From NCBI GenBank assembly GCA_023212645.1, contig JALBYC010000032.1, positions 62,001-126,000 of the forward strand: a stretch of 64,000 nucleotides of DNA, read 5' to 3'. Both the position numbers and the translations under genes were made by a program. Source of the DNA: Farysia itapuensis. Its lineage: Eukaryota; Basidiomycota; Ustilaginomycetes; Ustilaginales; Ustilaginaceae. The notes below the pieces were generated by a model that made no database searches, was not told the DNA's origin, and was given only the letters and a program-made list of their open reading frames with translations. Below are positions 12,214-20,798 of the stretch, one piece after another. The first letter of the stretch is position 1. Each line of letters starts with the position of its first letter.

Positions 12214-12878
12214 CATGGGCACATTAAGACCTCTCTTGCATGTACTCTACTTTGCATTGCATCATTGCCTATACATTATCGGGACACACGCTTGCTTGAG
12301 CGTATTTTAAGTGTGCATTATTTTGCTTCCTTTTTCCGCGACCCCATTTCCCAGAATATTTACGAGGCAAGAAATAAGTTGATCCACCGACGGAAAGTTC
12401 CGGACACTGTATGGACGTAACCGGAACAAGGTTCTTTCATGCTGAACAGTGTGTCAATCTATCATTCGCTAATGTGACGCCTGCCTCGGTATCGCACGCC
12501 AGTTAAGATGGTGTTTGTCCAGCAACCAGCGCTTCCTGATGACTCCCCGATTCGGTCACGTGCCCGATATGAAGTGAGCCCCAGAGGCCAGAGCTGACTC
12601 GACTATCGATCTTGATTGCGATAAAGGATTGTGATTGTGATCGAAAGACACGGGTGGAAAAAGTGTACAAATCCATACACATTGCCGCTCGTACGCGGAA
12701 AAGCTTACTTGCGCCTGGACCCAACACTGAAAGTTGTAATTTGCAAAGTGCGTACGTTTAGCGGATTCCCACACCTGGCCCCTGCGAACCTTGCATTGGA
12801 AGCATTGCGATATAGAAGATCAGTTTGTCTTGCATTCTTCACCACCATCCTCCTCCCCATTCTGCTCGTTCTTCCAAA
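12214..12878 (+). promoter_or_regulatory. ENO1: Kinase 3' end and enolase promoter
   Basis: 665 bp between the kinase stop and the enolase start. The 50 bases before the ATG are strongly CT-rich (12835-12875), as is common for highly expressed fungal genes such as glycolytic ones. No gene is recognised here. In-frame sequence upstream of the enolase ATG exists from 12825 but does not match the family. Confidence 0.45.
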
Positions 12879-14216
12879 ATGGCTATCCAAAAGATCCAGG
12901 CTCGAATGATCATCGACTCGCGTGGCAACCCCACTGTCGAGGTCGACCTGACAACGGACAAGGGTCTCTTCCGAGCTGCTGTCCCCTCTGGCGCCTCTAC
13001 TGGTATTCACGAGGCTGTTGAGCTGCGAGACGGCGACAAGTCCTCATGGATGGGCAAGGGTGTGCAGAAAGCTATTGACAATGTCAACAATGTGATTGCC
13101 CCCGAGCTCATCAAGTCTGGTATCGCTGTTACCAGCCAGAAGGAAATTGACGACTTCCTCATCAAGCTTGACGGAAGCGCCAACAAGGGCAAGCTCGGTG
13201 CCAACGCTATTCTCGGTGTTTCGATTGCCGCTGCCAAGGCCGGTGCCGGCGAGAAGGGTCTGCCTCTCTACCAGTACCTTGCCGAGCTTAGCGGTGTCAA
13301 GGCCCCTTACGTGCTCCCCGCCCCGGCCATGAATGTCATCAACGGTGGAAGCCACGCCGGCAACGCCCTCGCTTTCCAGGAGTTCATGATTGTCCCCACC
13401 GGCGCCCAGAGCTTTACCGAGTCTGTCAAGATCGGTACCGAGGTCTACCACACCCTCAAGAAGGTCATCAACGCCAAGTACGGCATTGATGCTACCAACG
13501 TCGGTGACGAAGGAGGATTTGCCCCCAACGTCAAGTCTGCCGACGAGGCGCTCGAGATTCTGTCTGAGGCCATTTCCAAAGCTGGTTACGAGGGCAAGGT
13601 GCACATTTCGCTCGACGTTGCCTCGTCTGAATTCTACAAGGAGGGCAAGTACGACCTCGACTTCAAGAACCCCAACTCGGACTCGTCCAAGTGGCTCACA
13701 GGCAAGGAGTTGGCTGACGTGTACCTTGGCTTTATCAAGAAGTACCCAATTGCCTCGATCGAGGACCCCTTTGACCAGGACGACTGGGAGGCTTGGTCTC
13801 ACCTTCGAGCTCACGCTGGTGTCACCATCATTGGCGATGACTTGACGGTCACCAACCCCCTACGCATCAAGACTGCCATCGAGAAGAAGGCATGCAACGG
13901 TCTGCTGCTCAAGATCAACCAGATCGGCACCATTTCCGAGTCGATCCAGGCTGCGCAGCTCGCACAGTCGGACAACTGGGCCGTCATGGTTTCGCACCGA
14001 TCGGGTGAGACCGAGGATGTGACCATTGCCGACCTTGTCGTTGCTCTCGGTGTCGGTATCATCAAGACTGGTGCGCCTTGCCGATCTGAGCGAACTGCCA
14101 AGTACAACCAGATCCTGCGCATCGAGTCGCTGGAGCCCAAGGCTGTCTACGCCGGTCTCAACGGCTTCACCCAGGGCGAGTCTGCTCCCAAGGTCATTGC
14201 CAACAAGTCTGCTTGA
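12879..14216 (+). CDS. ENO1: Enolase (2-phosphoglycerate dehydratase)
   Basis: Uninterrupted frame of 445 residues, the usual enolase size. The ATG at 12879 is chosen because the protein then begins M-A-I-Q-K-I-Q-A-R, as enolases do, and the 18 codons upstream are unlike the family. Diagnostic stretches include [18 protein letters not shown], the metal-binding S-I-E-D-P-F and I-G-D-D-L, the lysine loop L-L-L-K-I-N-Q-I-G and the signature S-H-R-S-G-E-T-E-D. Enolase converts 2-phosphoglycerate to phosphoenolpyruvate with two Mg ions. The codon set is narrow and C-ending, which fits strong expression. No intron is needed, unusual only in that many basidiomycete enolases have several. Confidence 0.98.
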   Translation: MAIQKIQARMIIDSRGNPTVEVDLTTDKGLFRAAVPSGASTGIHEAVELRDGDKSSWMGKGVQKAIDNVNNVIAPELIKSGIAVTSQKEIDDFLIKLDGSANKGKLGANAILGVSIAAAKAGAGEKGLPLYQYLAELSGVKAPYVLPAPAMNVINGGSHAGNALAFQEFMIVPTGAQSFTESVKIGTEVYHTLKKVINAKYGIDATNVGDEGGFAPNVKSADEALEILSEAISKAGYEGKVHISLDVASSEFYKEGKYDLDFKNPNSDSSKWLTGKELADVYLGFIKKYPIASIEDPFDQDDWEAWSHLRAHAGVTIIGDDLTVTNPLRIKTAIEKKACNGLLLKINQIGTISESIQAAQLAQSDNWAVMVSHRSGETEDVTIADLVVALGVGIIKTGAPCRSERTAKYNQILRIESLEPKAVYAGLNGFTQGESAPKVIANKSA

Positions 14217-14289
14217 ACGGGTCTCTTGACACCAAAACAACTTGCGCTTTGAAAATTCATTCGGTCATATAGCTTGCAGTGTGTGCACA

Positions 14290-15009
14290 CTAGTCGATGA
14301 GATATTTGCGCTTGAAGAAGCCTCTTAGGTGGAAGACCTGCCATGTGCCTAGCGCAACGAGTGCGAACAGAGTCAGGATGGCAAAGTTGGACACGCGCAT
14401 GTTGGTCGACACTGCAGGAGAAAGAGGATCAGCTGGGTGCGTGTGATGTTGTTTCGTGGCTCACTTACAGTTGGTGTCGCGCATGCGAAGTTCGCGCTTC
14501 TTGAGGTAGTCCATCTCGTTCATGATTTCGGTGGCCACGCTTTCGAGTTTGCGCATTTCGGTCTCTAAGCCGCTGAGGGATTCCTGGTTTGCGATGGCGT
14601 TGTAGTCGACAGCGTCTGCGCCGATATCGACGTCCAGGTCGACAGTGACTGTGGGGTTCTTGCCGTTGAGACTGCGACCGAGGAGCGAGTTCTTGAAGCA
14701 GACACCGATGTCGGCGTGCGTATGTGTGTTGATGGCCAGACGCGTCTCGCCCTTGATGTTCTTCTTGGACAGATAGACGTTGTTGTGCTGGGAGCCGTCT
14801 ACGACTTCAATGTCGACGCGCTGGTCGCTGAATGTGAATGGGTCTTTTGCGATAGTGTTGACCGTGATGACGACCAGCGTATCCGAGAGGGCATAGTTCC
14901 AGATGCACTTGTTGTGCGGATGTGTCTCTGCACTGATATCGAACTTGATGGCCGCCACGCTCGACAGCAGCGCTATGAGGAACGGTACGAAGAGCGACAC
15001 CAGCCTCAT
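14290..15009 (-). CDS. ERV25: p24 family cargo receptor, Erv25-like (delta subfamily)
   Basis: Two exons, 15009..14469 and 14411..14290, with a 57-nt intron, give 220 residues (yeast Erv25 is 211). The ATG at 15009 is chosen because a hydrophobic signal peptide follows at once (M-R-L-V-S-L-F-V-P-F-L-I-A-L-L). A GOLD-type lumenal domain and a coiled-coil stretch come next. The second exon supplies the membrane span and a short cytosolic tail with F-F-K-R-K-Y-L-I-D, carrying the diphenylalanine and basic signals for COPII and COPI binding. p24 proteins act in ER-Golgi vesicles and select GPI-anchored cargo. The 17-residue extension upstream of 15009 is rejected. Confidence 0.92.
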
Positions 15010-15021
15010 CCTAGCTGCAAG

Positions 15022-15086
15022 ACGTGTGTGTGTGTGTCTCAAGAAGGTCAACGGTGTTGCACTCACTCACACTCACTCACACTCAA
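15022..15086. repeat. GT and CACT microsatellites between ERV25 and NOP10
   Basis: A (GT)7-8 run at about 15023-15037 and ACTC/ACAC runs at 15060-15086 lie in the short divergent region between ERV25 and NOP10. Both are simple repeats seen directly. No further function can be read. Confidence 0.7.
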
Positions 15087-15214
15087 CGCACCCGTCACGC
15101 TCCAGTCTCTCGTGCGAGTTGATTTTGGCAGCCGCTTGAGAAGAAAAATTGCAACGTCGACCAAACAAATTTCCTGCCAACCTGCCTGCCTACACTCCAG
15201 ACCATATCACCAAG

Positions 15215-15479
15215 ATGCATCTCATGTACACCCTCGACAACGTAAGTCCCTGCCAGCGAGCATCAGCGATTGCGATTCGCTAAAACTTTTATGGTTGTTC
15301 ACGCTGTACAGGACGGCAAGCGTGTCTACACTCTCAAGAAAAAGAGCATTGAAGGCATCCTCACAAAATCCGCTCATCCTGCCCGCTTCTCGCCAGACGA
15401 CAAGTTCTCCCGCCACCGCGTCACCATCAAGAAGCGATTCGGCATTCTGCCCACACAGCTTCCCGCCAAGCCCATGTAA
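15215..15479 (+). CDS. NOP10: H/ACA ribonucleoprotein subunit Nop10
   Basis: Two exons, 15215..15241 (nine codons) and 15312..15479, with a 70-nt GTAAGT...CAG intron, give 64 residues, the normal size. The start M-H-L-M-Y-T-L-D-N, then [18 protein letters not shown] and R-V-T-I-K-K-R-F-G match the family from end to end. Nop10 binds Cbf5 and Nhp2 in box H/ACA particles that make pseudouridine in rRNA and snRNA. NHP2 lies in the same window. The gene is divergent from ERV25. Confidence 0.97.
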
Positions 15480-15609
15480 AGCTGCTCAACTGCAAAGCTC
15501 CACAGAGCTCAATATACCCCCCCCCACTAATCGCTGTGTGACACACTCAAACAGATGTAGCAATATCGAGGGCCTGCGGTGCATCTATGAAATTGTTCTC
15601 AAGAGAGCG

Positions 15610-17295
15610 TCAGCCGAAGCGGGCTAATCGTCGACGACGCAACTCTTCGGCTGTGACGGTTTCTTCCTCTTCGCCTTCGTCTTCTGCATCGTTGTCGCCG
15701 TTGGTGCTGCTGCTGGCATGCTGACTTGGCGGCGCAGGTTCCGGCTGATGTGTGGCTTCTCCTCTTTCGCGCCGCGCTTGCAGTTCAGACTCGGCTTGAG
15801 CCTGTTTGCGTGCCTGCTCCCGCATTTTAAAGATTCGGTCGACGTCGGCTGGGATAGGCGCCTCTTGTTGGTCGCGAGTGTTGCTTGAGTAGAGTCCGGT
15901 TCCGAAACGCGCCGCTGCTTCGTTGTCACCCAGACTGGCGGCGAGTGCGGCTTGCAGCTCGGCATCTTCGTCGTCGTAGTGACGGTTGTGACGTGGACCG
16001 ATGGCGGCACTTGCCTCTGGAGCGCCGGGCACGCTGAATGGATCGACGAGGTCGTCGTCGCTAGGTATGTCTTCGTCATCGAGCAACTCCTCGACATCTT
16101 GATTGTCTAAATTTGCGGCCAGCATGGCGGGGCTGAGGAAAGGGGAGCGGTAGGAGGAGGAAGCGGGGTGTAGACCTGAATCTGCGTAGTCATCGCGCGA
16201 GTCGTCCAGGTCGATTGCCTCGTCTTGTGTCAAGCCCGACTGGCGTTCCTGTGCCCGTCTCTTGCGTCGGCCCATGGGTCGACTAGAGCTGGGGATGTCG
16301 ACGCCGTTGGGAGAAGCAGTAGACCGCCTAGATCCGGCTAAGCTCGCCTCCATAGCCCGACGCAGATCTTCATCTACCGCGTCGGAGCTGACGATGTCTG
16401 AATCGAGCGCTGTGGCGCGTTGCCGACGTCGAGAAGGAGCGATGGCGTCAATGTCGGCATCGGTCTCGCCTGCGCCACCAGAGGTAGAGTCATCGCTGAC
16501 GCTTCTATTCTGCCGAACGCGCGATCGAATGCTGGGACTGTCGGTGATTTTGGACGTTGGCAGTAAACTGGCGGTGAGGGCAGCTTGTAGCTCGGGGTCT
16601 TGCTCCAACATTGAGCCCGACGGTGCGTCATCTTCAGCTGGACGAAGGCCCATGCTGGCAATTGCATCTGGACGGCTGCTGCTGCTGGATGCACCTGGTG
16701 GTGGCAGATGATCTGCAATCTGATCCGCGTCCGACTCCTGCAAGCTCTGACCAGAGCAGCCTTCGCTTGGATACACGACAAAGACCGAGTAACCTTCGGC
16801 CTCAGCCGTGTGAAGCAAGGTGCCCAGATAACTTGTGCCCACCCAGCTGGGCTCCGGCAGAAACGAGTTGAGATTGTACCAAAACTTGCTCGTGGTGCCA
16901 AAGGAGCGGATGGTGAACCAGTGACTGTCGAGATTGAGCACAAACGCCTTCTCCTTCTCTGGATGATGAGAGCGTGTTCGCATCTCCGCGGACCGCCAAT
17001 TGGTAATGGAAAGCCCCCATACCTGCAGAGCGCGCTCGAGAACAGAGACACTGAAGAAGCCAGTGTCGTCCATGTTGAGGCTGGAACGGTCGCGCGAGGC
17101 CATATCGACAGCACTCATGCCTAGCTCGGTTACCTCGAGCTGGTCCAGCTCATTGGCGATCTGGGCGAGCTGTGAGGCGTCGTAGTACTGACCCTGCAGC
17201 AGGGAGTTGAGTGCGTGCTGTGCACAGAGCATGCTGCCCTTTTCCTGCTGTTCATGGTGAATATAGGAGAGCAGCTGCTGCTGTGGCGTCGACAT
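15610..17295 (-). CDS. Ataxin-3-like deubiquitinase (Josephin domain, three UIMs)
   Basis: 561 residues from the ATG at 17295; the six codons upstream begin with TTG and are not needed. The Josephin domain covers about residues 10-190: catalytic Cys24 in G-S-M-L-C-A-Q-H, N-M-D-D-T-G-F-F, catalytic His in S-H-W-F-T-I-R and Asn in W-Y-N-L-N-S. Three ubiquitin-interacting motifs follow near 238 (E-L-Q-A-A-L-T-A-S-L), 311 (D-L-R-R-A-M-E-A-S-L) and 445 (E-L-Q-A-A-L-A-A-S-L), separated by disordered acidic sequence. Ataxin-3 trims ubiquitin chains on substrates of Cdc48/p97. No polyglutamine tract is present. The family is absent from budding yeast, so a fungal copy is informative. It shares a 176-bp promoter with ATG27. 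Confidence 0.92.
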   Translation of the reverse strand: MSTPQQQLLSYIHHEQQEKGSMLCAQHALNSLLQGQYYDASQLAQIANELDQLEVTELGMSAVDMASRDRSSLNMDDTGFFSVSVLERALQVWGLSITNWRSAEMRTRSHHPEKEKAFVLNLDSHWFTIRSFGTTSKFWYNLNSFLPEPSWVGTSYLGTLLHTAEAEGYSVFVVYPSEGCSGQSLQESDADQIADHLPPPGASSSSSRPDAIASMGLRPAEDDAPSGSMLEQDPELQAALTASLLPTSKITDSPSIRSRVRQNRSVSDDSTSGGAGETDADIDAIAPSRRRQRATALDSDIVSSDAVDEDLRRAMEASLAGSRRSTASPNGVDIPSSSRPMGRRKRRAQERQSGLTQDEAIDLDDSRDDYADSGLHPASSSYRSPFLSPAMLAANLDNQDVEELLDDEDIPSDDDLVDPFSVPGAPEASAAIGPRHNRHYDDEDAELQAALAASLGDNEAAARFGTGLYSSNTRDQQEAPIPADVDRIFKMREQARKQAQAESELQARRERGEATHQPEPAPPSQHASSSTNGDNDAEDEGEEEETVTAEELRRRRLARFG

Positions 17296-17380
17296 TGCTG
17301 TGCAAGATGCCAAGCAGCAAGCAGGGTTTGACGGCTAGGCAAACTTGCGTGGGCGTAGTGGAGGCAAAGGTGAATTCTCA

Positions 17381-17429
17381 CGCCAAATTCTCGCGCCAAA
17401 ACCTCGCGCCAAATACTCCTCACGCCAAA
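17381..17429. promoter_or_regulatory. Four CGCCAAA repeats between the ataxin-3 gene and ATG27
   Basis: The heptamer CGCCAAA occurs at 17381, 17394, 17407 and 17423, spaced 13, 13 and 16 bp on the same strand, inside a 176-bp divergent promoter. Two copies are part of CTCGCGCCAAA, close to an E2F/MBF-type site. The regular spacing of about one helical turn suggests a bound regulator. That last step is inference. Confidence 0.5.
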
Positions 17430-17471
17430 AGTGTCACTCTGATCGACTCACCATTTTGCGAACCTCTCAGC

Positions 17472-18395
17472 ATGTTGGCGACACCACAACGTGTGCTCTT
17501 AGCCGCGCTACTGGTGCTCAGTACAAATGCTGCAAAACAGACCTTGTCACCCTTCGACTGCGCCAATGTCGCACTGTCGTCCAAGCAATCTTTTGATCTG
17601 TCCAAGATTGCCTACCCCATACGCACCTCGAATACGGAAGCCACACCGCCTTCGGAAACGCGGACAACGATCGACATTGATCTGTGCAAGCCACTAGAGG
17701 CCGATGCAAGCAAGAACGAAAAGGACCAGTGTCCACGTGGCACGCGTATCTGCATCACCATTGAGACTATCAAGGATGACAAGACGATTGTCACGCAGGC
17801 CATCCCCGTCGCATATTCGGGCGAATCCGGCGGTTCCAAGATTGAGGCCAAGGTAGAGTGGGGAGAAGAGCTCGAAGGAGGGGAGAAGAGCATCGAGTTG
17901 CAATTGCCTGGGTCCACCTATGCCGGTCGCGAACAAAAGGCGGAAATCGAGCTGGTGTGCGATGCGAGAGCGGACGAAAGCTCCCATCCCACAGCGCGTA
18001 GCTATGACCGAAGCGATGGGAAGCTCAAGCTACGTTGGCCCACCAAATTTGCATGCTCTTCCGCATCTTCCCAACCCGGAGGCTCAGACAAGTCACCGCC
18101 TAGTACAGGAGACTCGGACTCAGACCAGAACGATGCTGCAGGATGGGGCTTCTTCCACTGGATCTTTTTCCTCGCCTTTATCGGGCTTGCAGGCTACATG
18201 GCTGCAGGCATGTACAAGAACTACAACAATTACGGCGCAACAGGGTGGGACCTTGTACCTCACCGCGACTTTTGGCGCGAGTCACCGTACATTGCCAAGG
18301 ACGCTGTTGCTCATGTCTGGCAGTCTGTCTCTGGCAATCGAGGCAGGGGAGGCTTTGGCGGTTCAGCAGGGCGTGGCGCCTACGAACCAGTCTAG
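17472..18395 (+). CDS. ATG27: Autophagy-related membrane protein Atg27
   Basis: 307 residues from the ATG at 17472. The frame is open further upstream, but this ATG is followed by a signal peptide (R-V-L-L-A-A-L-L-V-L). The lumenal part has paired cysteines in a mannose-6-phosphate-receptor-like layout (F-D-C-A-N, D-L-C-K-P, D-Q-C-P-R-G-T-R-I-C, E-L-V-C, F-A-C). A membrane span (W-I-F-F-L-A-F-I-G-L-A-G-Y) near residue 235 is followed by the conserved Y-N-Y-G-A-T-G-W-D-L-V-P-H-R-D-F-W-R and a Gly-rich tail. Atg27 travels between Golgi, endosome and vacuole and helps deliver Atg9 to the site of autophagosome formation. ATG11, another autophagy gene, is 32 kb away. Confidence 0.93.
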   Translation: MLATPQRVLLAALLVLSTNAAKQTLSPFDCANVALSSKQSFDLSKIAYPIRTSNTEATPPSETRTTIDIDLCKPLEADASKNEKDQCPRGTRICITIETIKDDKTIVTQAIPVAYSGESGGSKIEAKVEWGEELEGGEKSIELQLPGSTYAGREQKAEIELVCDARADESSHPTARSYDRSDGKLKLRWPTKFACSSASSQPGGSDKSPPSTGDSDSDQNDAAGWGFFHWIFFLAFIGLAGYMAAGMYKNYNNYGATGWDLVPHRDFWRESPYIAKDAVAHVWQSVSGNRGRGGFGGSAGRGAYEPV

Positions 18396-18578
18396 TGTAT
18401 ATGACAATGGAATTAGCATTTGGGCGTGTCTCTACGACTGATTTGAAATCGCGATCGCAATCTACGATGTTGCCCGATCCTGTGTTGGATTTTTCGCGCT
18501 CTTTCGCTTTTTCGCTTTTTCGCAGTTTTTGCTCTTCACCTTTGTTCCTTTGCTCCCATCTTGTCTCTATAGCCCAGC

Positions 18579-20399
18579 ATGGCGCCACCACCGCAGCAAA
18601 AGGAGACGCGTATCGCCATCATCAACGGCGACAAGTGCAAGCCGAAGAAATGCCGTCAAGAGTGCAAAAAGTCGTGCCCCGTCGTCCGTATGGGTCGACT
18701 GTGTATTGAAGTCACACCGTCCAGCAAGATTGCCTTTATCAGTGAAACGCTCTGCATCGGATGCGGTATCTGTCCCAAAAAGTGTCCCTTTGAGGCAATC
18801 AACATTATCAAGCTGCCCACCAACCTGGAGAACGAGACGACACATCGTTACAGCGCCAACTCGTTCAAACTGCATCGACTGCCGACACCACGAGCTGGCC
18901 AAGTCCTGGGTCTGGTCGGCACCAACGGTATCGGCAAGTCTACCGCACTCAAGATCTTGGCTGGCAAGCAGAAGCCCAACCTGGGACGATACGATGATCC
19001 GCCGGACTGGCAAGAGATTCTCAGATACTTTAGAGGATCCGAGTTGCAAAACTTTTTCACAAAGGTGCTCGAGGACAATATCAAGGCGCTCATCAAGCCC
19101 CAGTACGTTGACCACATCCCACGCGCCATCAAAGGCAACGCTTCCGTCTCACAGCTGCTTGATGGAAAAGCAGAGAGGGACAACAAACAGGACATTATCG
19201 ACCAGCTCGACCTCAAAGAGGTCCTCGACCGAGATGTCAAACAACTCTCTGGTGGAGAGCTGCAGCGATTCGCCATCGGCATGTCGTGTATTCAGACTGC
19301 CAACGTCTACATGTTTGACGAGCCATCCTCCTACCTCGACGTCAAGCAGCGTCTCAATGCTGCCCGCATGATCCGCTCGCTCCTCGATTCCAACACCTAT
19401 GTCATTGCCGTCGAGCACGATCTCTCGGTCCTCGACTACCTTTCCGACTTTATCTGCTGCTTGTACGGTGTCCCCTCGGTCTATGGCGTAGTCACGGTGC
19501 CGTCGCCAGTTCGAGATGGCATCAATATCTTTTTGGACGGCTTTATCCCCGCCGAAAACATGCGGTTCCGAGAAGAGTCGTTGACGTTCAAGATCTCAGA
19601 GACTGCGGAGGAAGAGGTGCAGGATCGCAAGGCCAAGTACCACTGCCCACCCATGACCAAGACGCTGGGCAACTTTAGCCTCAACATCGAGGGCGGCGAG
19701 TTTAGCGACTCGGAAATCATTGTGTTTTTGGGTGAGAATGGTACGGGCAAGACGACGTTCGTCAAGATGCTTGCTGGCAAGATGGAGCCAGATGCAGGTG
19801 CGCAGAAGCCGCCGCAGCTCAACGTTTCCCTCAAGCCACAGACGATTGCCCCCAAATTCACCGGCACTGTACGCATGCTCTTGCTCAAGCAGATCAAGGC
19901 AGCCTTTATGCACCCACAGTTCCAGACCGACGTCGTCAAGCCCATGACTCTAGAGCCCATCATCGACAACGACGTCCAGACCTTGTCCGGTGGAGAGCTG
20001 CAGCGAGTTGCGCTCGTCTTGGCACTCGGCAAGCCTGCCGATCTGTACCTCATCGACGAGCCTTCTGCCTACCTCGACTCGGAGCAGCGTATCATTGCCT
20101 CGCGCGTCATCAAGCGCTTCATCCTCCACTCCAAAAAGACAGCCATGATCATCGAGCACGACATCATCATGGCCACCTACCTTGCCGACCGCGTGATTGT
20201 CTACGAGGGTCAGCCCTCGGTCAAAGCCACGGCCAAGCGACCCGAGTCGCTCCTCACCGGCATGAACAGCTTCCTCGCCACTTTGGAAGTCTCGATGCGA
20301 CGCGACCCCACAAACTACCGACCCCGAGTCAACAAGCTCAACTCGATCAAGGACAAGGAGCAAAAGGCCGACGGCCAGTATTTCTTCCTCGAAGACTAG
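18579..20399 (+). CDS. RLI1: ABC protein Rli1/ABCE1 (ribosome recycling factor)
   Basis: One frame of 606 residues, the size of ABCE1. Eight cysteines near the start ([10 protein letters not shown], then [12 protein letters not shown]) hold two iron-sulfur clusters. Two ATPase cassettes follow, with P-loops G-T-N-G-I-G-K-S and G-E-N-G-T-G-K-T, signatures L-S-G-G-E-L-Q-R in both, and Walker [10 protein letters not shown] and [13 protein letters not shown]1 splits terminated or stalled ribosomes with eRF1 or Dom34 and is essential. It has no membrane domain. All catalytic residues are intact and no intron is needed. Confidence 0.98.
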   Translation: MAPPPQQKETRIAIINGDKCKPKKCRQECKKSCPVVRMGRLCIEVTPSSKIAFISETLCIGCGICPKKCPFEAINIIKLPTNLENETTHRYSANSFKLHRLPTPRAGQVLGLVGTNGIGKSTALKILAGKQKPNLGRYDDPPDWQEILRYFRGSELQNFFTKVLEDNIKALIKPQYVDHIPRAIKGNASVSQLLDGKAERDNKQDIIDQLDLKEVLDRDVKQLSGGELQRFAIGMSCIQTANVYMFDEPSSYLDVKQRLNAARMIRSLLDSNTYVIAVEHDLSVLDYLSDFICCLYGVPSVYGVVTVPSPVRDGINIFLDGFIPAENMRFREESLTFKISETAEEEVQDRKAKYHCPPMTKTLGNFSLNIEGGEFSDSEIIVFLGENGTGKTTFVKMLAGKMEPDAGAQKPPQLNVSLKPQTIAPKFTGTVRMLLLKQIKAAFMHPQFQTDVVKPMTLEPIIDNDVQTLSGGELQRVALVLALGKPADLYLIDEPSAYLDSEQRIIASRVIKRFILHSKKTAMIIEHDIIMATYLADRVIVYEGQPSVKATAKRPESLLTGMNSFLATLEVSMRRDPTNYRPRVNKLNSIKDKEQKADGQYFFLED

Positions 20400-20510
20400 A
20401 CACATATCCCGCTAGATTATGTAGCAATGTGAATCGTGCATCGTGAGTTGTGCAGTCGCGAGACTCGTGAAAGCGCTCGTGCCTGATCTGACAAAAAGCG
20501 TGGCAAAACG

Positions 20511-20617
20511 AGACGCCTGCGAGATTCGAACTCGCGCCCTCAGAGAGGATATCCTTATCAGCCCATGACGGTCTATGCAGTAGCAGGGATACGTGTTAAC
20601 CACTCCACCAAAGCGTC
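20511..20617 (-). tRNA. tRNA-Ser(GCU) with intron
   Basis: Read on the minus strand: acceptor GACGCTT pairs with AGGCGTC. The D-arm is GTG/CAC with loop GAGTGGTTAA, and the anticodon stem TATCC/GGATA encloses C-T-GCT-A. A 25-nt intron follows position 37. The variable arm is CCTC/GAGG and the T-arm GCGAG-TTCGAAT-CTCGC. The long variable arm and the anticodon GCU make it a serine tRNA for AGC/AGU. The base after the acceptor stem is T, although eukaryotic serine tRNAs normally have G73. A near-identical copy lies at 39595. Confidence 0.9.
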
Positions 20618-20798
20618 CGGCGGGTTGAGTTACCGCAGCACAAAACAGCAGCTGAGTACAGAGCGGCGCAAGAAACACGTGGCGCGTGGATGTTGGTGCA
20701 CTCACTCCACTTTGGCGAAAGCGCGAAATTGGCCGAAATTGGCGGAATGTTATTTTGGTAATCCAACCACCATCAGAGATATGCGACCCTAGCACAGC

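Noticed and set aside
13044..13814. 256-codon open frame antisense to enolase
   Set aside because: It lies wholly within the enolase gene, has no motif, and arises from the narrow C-ending codon use of enolase.
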